Shown here: one piece after another, positions 6,228 to 12,392 of the stretch
Layout: the number at the start of each line of letters is the position of its first letter
Position numbering within the stretch: position 1 is the first letter of the stretch
Assembly (NCBI GenBank): GCA_003132865.1
Contig: PKYZ01000764.1
Location: 1 to 12,392 of the forward strand
Reading direction: 5' to 3'
Length of the DNA: 12,392 nt
Origin: Bryobacterales bacterium
Lineage (GTDB): Bacteria > Acidobacteriota > Terriglobia > Bryobacterales > Bryobacteraceae
Notes under the pieces: generated by a model
The model's database searches: none
Seen by the model: only the letters and a program-made list of their open reading frames with translations
Told to the model about the DNA's origin: nothing
Program-made: the position numbers and the translations under genes

Positions 6228-8634
6228 ATTCCGGAATCACCTTAACACTCTTCAGATCTGCCCGCTCCGCGCCCGGTGCAACCCGGGTTCCAGGCGGCAG
6301 GTAGATCGGAGCGTCTCCGCGCAGTGGCAGTACCTGCAACTCCAGATCCGGGCCGGTCCGCCATAGGCCGATCTCCAAGGGAGCGCCGTGATAGAAATCG
6401 TCCGTGACGAGCCGATCCCCTGCGTAAACCCGCGCGATATCGCCCACGTAGTCGATGCCGAGCAGCAGGCCGCCGGCTTGCCTGGCCTCGACGGCTGGCA
6501 CATGAATCTTCCAAGCTGCCGCGTGCGCGAAGGCTCCGTCGGGCGGCATGACTGCGGTCTGATCCCCCATCTTTACCGGGTCTGCTTTCCCTTCTCGTAC
6601 CTGACGCACCTCTGCCGCGACCGTTACGGGCTGCACCCGCGCGCAGTAGCGCTGGAACACCCCGTCCTGCCCGTCGGCCGCGAATCCCTGTACCTGTCCG
6701 TCCGGCGCCGGAAAGATCCCCACGCGCAGTCCGCCGGCGTCCCGCGAGACCACGTGTATCTCGTCCCGCTCGAACCACAAATCAGCCGGCGATAACAGAA
6801 GCCGTTCTCTTCCGGCTAGTTCCGGCTTCCACACCTGACGCGCCTGCTCGCGGGAAAGCAGAACGATGGCTATCGTTTTTCCGCCCGGTCTGCGGATTCT
6901 CATCGCGACAGCGGCGCCGGTTCGGATCCCATCCACAAACACGCGGCCCCCATCGCTCGACACACGCGCGTGCGGCGCCTCGATGGACTCCGCGCCGGTT
7001 CCATCGAAAGCGAATTCCGGAGCGATCCCCGGCCAGGCAAAGAAAACCAGCGTCGCGGGATCGTCGAGTTTGGCCACCAACTGCGCCGTGGCGTAACGGA
7101 GCGTCGCCCCGCCCAAGTCCAGGTTCACGGGCCAGATGGTATACGCACCGCTGGGCACCGCAGCCGGACGGCGGGGCACGTCGATCGGTCCGGACGGCAA
7201 CTGCAACTCCACCTGGAAATTCCTGCGGTTCGGAAGCGGATAGTTGCGCTGATAGTTGTTGATAAACAGGAATCCGCGTTCGCCCGCGACGCGCGCCGTC
7301 ACGCGCGGCGTGGCGGTATCCGATTTTCCGCCGGGCACGCGTGCCGGAAACCGCACCGTCATCGGCGCCAGCTTGGCGCCGAAATCGTGCAGAAACAGAT
7401 GCAGGATCTTCAGGTCGGAAAACACCGGATGCATCTGCCCGAACTCGCCGAGCGGCGCTTGGTAATCGTATCCCTTGACCGGCAAATCGTTGAGCGAGCC
7501 GCTGGCCTGCGATTCCTGAAGGGTTGTGAGCTTTCCTTCCGGATTCGTCCCTCCGTGGAACATGTAATAGCCGTACACCACCGCGCCTGCGCCCAGCTTC
7601 GTCAACGCCATCGCGGCGGTATCGTCCGGGCTCAACACCGGCCTTCGATGATAGGACTGAGCCATCCCTCCACCCATTTCGGCGGTGATGAACGGGTAAT
7701 CCTTATACCGGGCATCCAGATCGGGACGCTTCGAGCGCAGGTCGTCACCCACGTTCTCCTCACAGCGGATCGGCGTGAAGAAATAGTTGGGGTTGGGCGG
7801 CAGTTCGCCCAGCCTGCGCCACCAGAATCCGTCCGCGTAGCCGCCGAACACTGGGATCGCGTCCTTCGCGGGCACGGCGGCGTTGTCCCAGGCCGTCACC
7901 GAATAGAACGGAGTATCCAGACCCGCTTGCCGCATCATCCTGCGGAGCGTCAGGATGTGTTCTTCCCCTTTCCCTGGCCCTCGCGCGCTGTATTCGTTTT
8001 CCACTTGCAGGCCGATCACGGGACCGCCGTCCTGCCACAGCAGACCCGTAAGCTGCTTCGAGATTTCTCGAAAGAACCGGTCTACGTGCGCCAGGTATCC
8101 GGGGTCGTTTTCGCGCGCCGGCCCGCTGCGCAGCAGCCAGTCCGGCAGCCCTCCATTCCGCGACTCGCCGTGCGCCCAAGGCCCTACGCGCACCCATGCA
8201 TACATGCCTTGCCGCCCGCACAATTCGACGAAGCGGCGCAGGTTACGTTGCCCCGACCAATCGAACCGCCCTTCGACTTCTTCGTGATGAATCCAGAAGA
8301 CGTAAGTGGCCACGATTTCGACGCCGCCGGCTTTCATCTTCAGGATTTCACGCTCCCATTCCGCGTCCGGATAGCGCGAATAGTGGAACTCTCCCATCAC
8401 CGGCAGCCACGGTGTGCCGTCCAGAGAAAGATAGCGGTTGTTGATGGATAGCACGTGACCCGCCGGCGAACGGCCACCCGCCGCAAACGGCAGATCGTGC
8501 ACCGGTGCGACGCGTTCCCGGGCGTCGATCACAACCTTGCCCGGTGCATCATCCGCTACCGTGGATTTTGAGCCGGCCAGCCCGATGGTTGGGATCACCA
8601 GGGCTAGGGCGATTGCGCCGCAACCTGTTTTCAT
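6202..8634 (-). CDS. Secreted GH35 glycosidase (beta-galactosidase-like), first gene of the operon
   Basis: An 810-residue protein beginning with a Sec signal peptide (residues 1-21, ALALVIPTIGLAG). The GH35 catalytic barrel spans about residues 60-430: WLPVMGEFHYSR, EILKMKAGGVEIVATYVFW, WVRVGPWAHGESRNGGLPDWL, then QVENEY with acid/base E214, and PFITAEMGGG with nucleophile E319. The C-terminal ~380 residues are beta-rich, as in other GH35 enzymes, and fit the accessory sandwich domains. The family releases terminal beta-galactose from oligo- or polysaccharides; some members take other beta-linked sugars, so galactose is likely rather than certain. It is the first gene of the minus-strand operon, followed by the enolase-like enzyme (26-base overlap) and the bicupin. 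ATG 8634 gives the expected signal peptide, though no strong ribosome binding site is seen before it. Confidence 0.92.
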   Translation of the reverse strand: MKTGCGAIALALVIPTIGLAGSKSTVADDAPGKVVIDARERVAPVHDLPFAAGGRSPAGHVLSINNRYLSLDGTPWLPVMGEFHYSRYPDAEWEREILKMKAGGVEIVATYVFWIHHEEVEGRFDWSGQRNLRRFVELCGRQGMYAWVRVGPWAHGESRNGGLPDWLLRSGPARENDPGYLAHVDRFFREISKQLTGLLWQDGGPVIGLQVENEYSARGPGKGEEHILTLRRMMRQAGLDTPFYSVTAWDNAAVPAKDAIPVFGGYADGFWWRRLGELPPNPNYFFTPIRCEENVGDDLRSKRPDLDARYKDYPFITAEMGGGMAQSYHRRPVLSPDDTAAMALTKLGAGAVVYGYYMFHGGTNPEGKLTTLQESQASGSLNDLPVKGYDYQAPLGEFGQMHPVFSDLKILHLFLHDFGAKLAPMTVRFPARVPGGKSDTATPRVTARVAGERGFLFINNYQRNYPLPNRRNFQVELQLPSGPIDVPRRPAAVPSGAYTIWPVNLDLGGATLRYATAQLVAKLDDPATLVFFAWPGIAPEFAFDGTGAESIEAPHARVSSDGGRVFVDGIRTGAAVAMRIRRPGGKTIAIVLLSREQARQVWKPELAGRERLLLSPADLWFERDEIHVVSRDAGGLRVGIFPAPDGQVQGFAADGQDGVFQRYCARVQPVTVAAEVRQVREGKADPVKMGDQTAVMPPDGAFAHAAAWKIHVPAVEARQAGGLLLGIDYVGDIARVYAGDRLVTDDFYHGAPLEIGLWRTGPDLELQVLPLRGDAPIYLPPGTRVAPGAERADLKSVKVIPEYEATLRIR

Positions 8635-8691
8635 CGTTTACGAACTTAGCGCGAGCCGCCAGCGAGCGTATCCGACCAAAGTCTGATTCCG

Positions 8692-8755
8692 ATCCAGAGA
8701 ATCTGGATTGTGGAAATTAATCTTTTTTAATCTGCCAATCCAACTTTCGTTGGAT
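8692..8755. promoter_or_regulatory. Two related palindromes, candidate operators between the divergent genes
   Basis: ATCCAGA-GAA-TCTGGAT (8692-8708) and ATCCAAC-TTTC-GTTGGAT (8738-8755) are both perfect inverted repeats sharing ATCCA/TGGAT outer half-sites. Their centres are about 46-47 bases apart. Between them is AT-rich sequence with a repeated TTAATCT (8717-8723 and 8727-8733). Their place in the only divergent promoter region, between the GH35 operon and the receptor gene, makes them likely binding sites for one dimeric regulator controlling both sides. No regulator gene is in the window. I could not assign convincing -35/-10 boxes. The remainder of 8635-8893 shows nothing further. Confidence 0.5.
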
Positions 8756-8893
8756 CAACTCTGGCCGCGCCGGGCCTAACATGAATCTGTCTCGCAAAAG
8801 ACGGCGACGCAGGAAGCCATCTGCCCATACGCGTTTTATGTTTTGAGCGGCACACCGGCGTCCACGAATGCCGTCCATGAAAAGGGGTGGACC

Positions 8894-11800
8894 ATGTTAA
8901 AACGAACGGCGTTGTTCCTCGCTATCGGCGCGATCTTATTCGCTCCTCTCGCCAGCGGCCAAAATTCGAACACGGGGGAGATCAAAGGCTCCGTGATGGA
9001 TCCTTCGGGAGCCGTCGTGCCGGGAGCGGGGGTCTCGATCAAGAACCTGCAGACCGGCGTCGTCACTCAAACGACGACGAACCAGTCCGGCCTGTACGAT
9101 GTTCCGTTTCTGGCGCCGGGCAACTACACAATCACATTCTCGAAGGAAGGTTTTCGCGGTTCTGTCCGCGAAGGCATTGTTCTCCAGATCGAAACCCTGG
9201 AAATCAGCGTCACGCTCCAAGTCGGCGCCGCAAGCCAGGAGATCGTGGTGAACGCTATGGCGCCGCTCATCGAAACGGAAACCAGCGACCAGCATGTGGA
9301 ACTCAGTGCCCGGACGGTTGTCACGGCGCCCATCGTTGGCACCGACTGGCGCTCCGAGATGACGCAGCTTATTCCCGGCGTCAACACCGGCGGAGGAACA
9401 GGGCCAGTCTCCGGCCAGTCAATCGGAGTCAACGGCACGCAATCGTATAATGTAAACTTCCTGACTGACGGATCGGCTGCCACTGCTCCGAGAGATTACA
9501 ACGGCAGCAATTACTACATGCCTGTCGATGCCATCGCCGAGGTGAGCATCAATTCAAGCAACGCACCCGCGCAGTACGGCAATGGTCTCACTTCCATTAA
9601 CGTCATCACCAAGAGTGGGACGAACCAATTTCACGGCAGCGCGTTTGAATTCGATCAGAATACCGCGCTCAACGCCAGAGGTTTCTATAATGCGACGGGA
9701 CAGAAGGCCGTGGAGCACTGGAATAACTACGGCGGCAGCCTGGGCGGGCCGGTCATAAAGAACAAGCTGTTCTTTTTCTTCGCCTTCCAGCGCAACCCCT
9801 CCTCTTCCCCAACTTCCGGGTTGTACAGCTATCCGACCACGGCCATGGAGGCAGGGAATTTTTACGGGATCTCCGGCGCCACAGGCCCGGCTTTTAGTCC
9901 CACCGGCACGCTAATGGGAACCTATGATCCCGTGGCGTTGAAGCTGCAGGGCTACTTCCCCAAGGCAGGCGCTCCGGGATGGGTTGCGGGATGCCCCGGT
10001 CCAGCGAATCCCTCCGCGAGCAATCCGCAAACCTGCCCGACCATCAACAATTATGTATTCAACGGTACCAGTCCGAACACGGCCACGTGGTATACGACCA
10101 AGGAAGACTACAATATTTCCGACAAACAAAAACTCACGTTCAGCCTCAACTATTTCCCTACCGTGTCGTCTTATGTCCCCGCGGATCCTCTGTACCCCAA
10201 CGACGCTACCGCGTATTCCCTGGGGCTCACCGACAATCTGACTGCCCAAATCTCGCACGTTTTTACGATCAGCCCGACCATGCTCAACGAGTTTCGTTTA
10301 GGTGGAAGCCGAGAGCTCGATAAGTACAAGCCGCCCTCCCTTAATAAGAACGATCCCACGACGCTTGGCCTCGAGCCGGCCTACGGCACCAACGCTCCAG
10401 CCAACGTTTTTCCCAAGATTACGATTGATACCGGAGCGGGAGTCGGAGGCATGGGTTTGGGCGCCGGAAACGGCCAAAACGGTAACATAGATGCCGCTCT
10501 CGGCCAGGGAGTGTACAACGTCTCCGATGTCCTTACGCTGGTTCGCGGCAGGCACACGATCAAGCTTGGCGGCGAGTACGACAAAATTTACCAGAACTAT
10601 ACGAACTGGGGCGATATCAGCTCGGGTAATTTCGAGTTCAACGGCGGCGTCACCGGAATCCCGTACGCCGATTTCCTTGCTGGCGACGTATACGGATGGT
10701 ACGTGTACGAATACGACGCAACCAGCGCTCACATGTGGCAATCGGCGATGTTCGCCAGCGACGACTTCAAAGTCTCATCGAAAGTAACCCTGAACCTGGG
10801 CCTTCGCTGGCAAATTCAGTCCGGCTGGGGGGTGAATCACAACCTGTTCGGCAACTACGACCCGGTTCTGCCCAATCCCGCGGATGGCGGAGCCTACAAG
10901 GGCGCCATCCTCTACGGCGGGCAGAGCGACAAGGCCTTTGGAGGGTCGATCGGCAATCTGTCGACAATCCAGAATGCCAATTATAAGGAATTCGCGCCCC
11001 GCATTGGCATCGCCTGGTCGCCACGCGACAAGTGGTCGATCCGGGCCAGCTACGGTATTTTTGACGCGCCGCGCGATGCCGAGAATTACACTGATAATGC
11101 GCTCGGCCTCGGCTTCAATCCGCACAACAACGGCAATGGGGGTTACGTCAACGGGAGCTCCGCATTCAAGCTGGCGGTGGGACCGCCGGCCGGCACAGTC
11201 GTCTTTCCCACGCTTCAAACTCTTTCGCCAACCCTAAATAACTTTAGCTCCGTGTCGTACTATCCGCAGAATATGCCTACCGACTATGTGCAGAACTTGC
11301 TCGTCAGTGTTCAGCGCGCCCTCCCGGGGGGCATGCTGGTGGACACAAGCTACGTCAACACTCGCGGGACGAACCTGAATTTTGCAACCGATATCAACCA
11401 GGCGCCTGTAAGCAAATTAGGTTGCACGGGCTATAACTGCGGAAACCCCAACCCGATATTCAACTCGATTCAAGCTCAAATCTACACTGGCTGGTCGAAT
11501 TACAACGCATTGCAGGTGCGTGTTCAAAAGAGGTACTCGTATGGCTTGAGCTTCCAAGTCAATTATGCCTGGTCGAGATTGCTCGACACCGGAACCGGAG
11601 GCGGTCACGGATCGGGTGTCGATATCTACCAGAACGCGTACAACCCGGCCGTCAATTACGGTTTGGCCGACTCTAATGCGACGCACACCCTGGCTGGTCA
11701 GATTGTATACGAAGTGCCGTTCGGTAAGGGGCGCCAGTATGCACTTCACGGGCTGGTCGACCAGGTCGTAGGCGGCTGGCGTGTCTCCAGCGTTTTCCAG

Positions 11801-12271
11801 TGGCACTCGGGGGTTCCGTTCACCCCCATCATTCAGAATTCCATCGCCGATGCAATCGATCCGGGGCTGGCTCCATCTCTTTCGGCTGGCTCCAAGCTGT
11901 ATCCCACGCTGGTTGGCAATCCAAGCGTGTCCAATCCTACACCTGGCCAGTGGTTCAACCCCGCGGCCTTCGCCAACCCTGCTCCTGGGACCTTCGGCAA
12001 TACCGGACGCAACACCCTGATTGGGCCGGGTTTCACGGACGTGGACATTAGTCTCGGAAAAACGTTTCCCCTTCACTGGGAGCGAATAAGACTCGATATC
12101 AGGGCTGACGCGTATAATGCGTTCAACCATGTTAACTACGCCAACCCCGATGCGAACGTCGGCTACACCAGTGGCGTCCTGGCCGATCCAACCGCTGGCA
12201 GAATCACCGGCCCCGCGGGCGGTAACGGGAACATGCGCATCATACAACTGGGGGCTCGCCTTACATTCTGA
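8894..12271 (+). CDS. TonB-dependent receptor, Oar-like, with carboxypeptidase-regulatory-like N-domain
   Basis: A 1125-residue outer-membrane protein. ATG 8894 is chosen over the earlier TTG at 8843 because it is preceded by AAGGGGTGG (8882-8889) and gives a normal signal peptide, MLKRTALFLAIGAILFAPLASGQ. Residues ~28-110 form a carboxypeptidase-regulatory-like/CNA-B-type beta-sandwich (GEIKGSVMDPSGAVVPGAGVSIKN, SGLYDVPFLAPGNYTITFSKEGF). A plug domain follows (~120-260, including ITKSGTNQFHGSAFEF) and then a 22-strand barrel rich in alternating aromatic residues, with a typical aromatic terminus (IIQLGARLTF). Receptors of this kind are abundant in Acidobacteriota and work without a SusD lipoprotein; they carry oligosaccharides, peptides or other large nutrients across the outer membrane with TonB energy. 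Facing a GH35 operon, a glycan substrate is the natural inference. The gene ends at an intrinsic terminator. Confidence 0.92.
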   Translation: MLKRTALFLAIGAILFAPLASGQNSNTGEIKGSVMDPSGAVVPGAGVSIKNLQTGVVTQTTTNQSGLYDVPFLAPGNYTITFSKEGFRGSVREGIVLQIETLEISVTLQVGAASQEIVVNAMAPLIETETSDQHVELSARTVVTAPIVGTDWRSEMTQLIPGVNTGGGTGPVSGQSIGVNGTQSYNVNFLTDGSAATAPRDYNGSNYYMPVDAIAEVSINSSNAPAQYGNGLTSINVITKSGTNQFHGSAFEFDQNTALNARGFYNATGQKAVEHWNNYGGSLGGPVIKNKLFFFFAFQRNPSSSPTSGLYSYPTTAMEAGNFYGISGATGPAFSPTGTLMGTYDPVALKLQGYFPKAGAPGWVAGCPGPANPSASNPQTCPTINNYVFNGTSPNTATWYTTKEDYNISDKQKLTFSLNYFPTVSSYVPADPLYPNDATAYSLGLTDNLTAQISHVFTISPTMLNEFRLGGSRELDKYKPPSLNKNDPTTLGLEPAYGTNAPANVFPKITIDTGAGVGGMGLGAGNGQNGNIDAALGQGVYNVSDVLTLVRGRHTIKLGGEYDKIYQNYTNWGDISSGNFEFNGGVTGIPYADFLAGDVYGWYVYEYDATSAHMWQSAMFASDDFKVSSKVTLNLGLRWQIQSGWGVNHNLFGNYDPVLPNPADGGAYKGAILYGGQSDKAFGGSIGNLSTIQNANYKEFAPRIGIAWSPRDKWSIRASYGIFDAPRDAENYTDNALGLGFNPHNNGNGGYVNGSSAFKLAVGPPAGTVVFPTLQTLSPTLNNFSSVSYYPQNMPTDYVQNLLVSVQRALPGGMLVDTSYVNTRGTNLNFATDINQAPVSKLGCTGYNCGNPNPIFNSIQAQIYTGWSNYNALQVRVQKRYSYGLSFQVNYAWSRLLDTGTGGGHGSGVDIYQNAYNPAVNYGLADSNATHTLAGQIVYEVPFGKGRQYALHGLVDQVVGGWRVSSVFQWHSGVPFTPIIQNSIADAIDPGLAPSLSAGSKLYPTLVGNPSVSNPTPGQWFNPAAFANPAPGTFGNTGRNTLIGPGFTDVDISLGKTFPLHWERIRLDIRADAYNAFNHVNYANPDANVGYTSGVLADPTAGRITGPAGGNGNMRIIQLGARLTF

Positions 12272-12299
12272 CCTCACCGGCCGAGTTTGAGTCATCCAA

Positions 12300-12348
12300 C
12301 CCCGCGGAGTGCGGAAGCAGCTTTCCTCCGGCGCGCCGCGGGGTTTTT
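12300..12348 (+). terminator. Intrinsic terminator of the receptor gene
   Basis: CCCCGCGG (12300-12307) pairs perfectly with CCGCGGGG (12336-12343), with a smaller inner stem GGAAG/CTTTCC, and is followed at once by TTTTT (12344-12348). It lies 29 bases after the receptor's stop codon. The 44 bases after it hold nothing recognisable. Confidence 0.85.
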
Positions 12349-12392
12349 CAGGCGACTACGCCCGGAATTGCAGACCTCTCCGATCACGCTGC

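Noticed and set aside
6970..8451. 493-codon open frame on the plus strand opposite the GH35 gene
   Set aside because: Antisense shadow of the GH35 catalytic domain; composition dominated by R, H and P, and no plausible start.
8843..8893. TTG start at 8843 for the TonB-dependent receptor
   Set aside because: It would place 17 polar residues before the signal peptide; ATG 8894 has a good ribosome binding site and a standard signal sequence.

Overview
The window (about 12.4 kb, GC-rich) looks like a chromosomal stretch from an Acidobacteriota bacterium, most likely of the Solibacter/Bryobacter type. The reasons are an Oar-like TonB-dependent receptor with an N-terminal carboxypeptidase-regulatory-like domain and no SusD partner, a Tat-exported enolase-superfamily enzyme next to a secreted GH35 glycosidase, and an intergenic multi-hairpin repeat. 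This assignment is inference; no rRNA or marker gene is present.

Left part (1-3850), accessory and decaying. It opens with the 3' end of an IS1595-family transposase gene. Next comes a 5'-truncated copy of a bicupin gene (minus strand). A small toxin-antitoxin operon follows (RelE/HigB-like toxin, then an XRE-type antitoxin, overlapping by ATGA). After it lies a broken gene that, once repaired, encodes an HNH nuclease domain, a TIR domain and a C-terminal region resembling a divergent NUDIX fold. That gene carries two single-base losses in short homopolymers and an in-frame TGA where a TGG would continue the protein. The intact bicupin gene lies just beyond, in the same orientation as the truncated copy, so the toxin-antitoxin and TIR cassette sits between two direct repeats of about 570 bp.

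Middle part (3851-8634), a minus-strand catabolic operon transcribed right to left: GH35 beta-galactosidase-like enzyme, then a Tat-exported mandelate racemase/galactonate dehydratase-like enzyme (overlap of 26 bases), then the bicupin protein (overlap of a few bases). A 121-base element of three consecutive hairpins flanked by imperfect direct repeats lies at the enolase/cupin junction and is translated as part of the predicted cupin N-terminus.

Right part (8635-12392). A 259-base divergent intergenic region holds two related palindromes with ATCCA/TGGAT half-sites, which are good operator candidates. It separates the operon from a 1125-residue TonB-dependent receptor gene on the plus strand, which ends at a clear intrinsic terminator. 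A reasonable reading is a glycan-use locus: the receptor imports a galactose-containing oligosaccharide, the GH35 enzyme trims it, and the enolase-superfamily and cupin proteins act on the released sugar or sugar acid. The substrate is not shown by the sequence.
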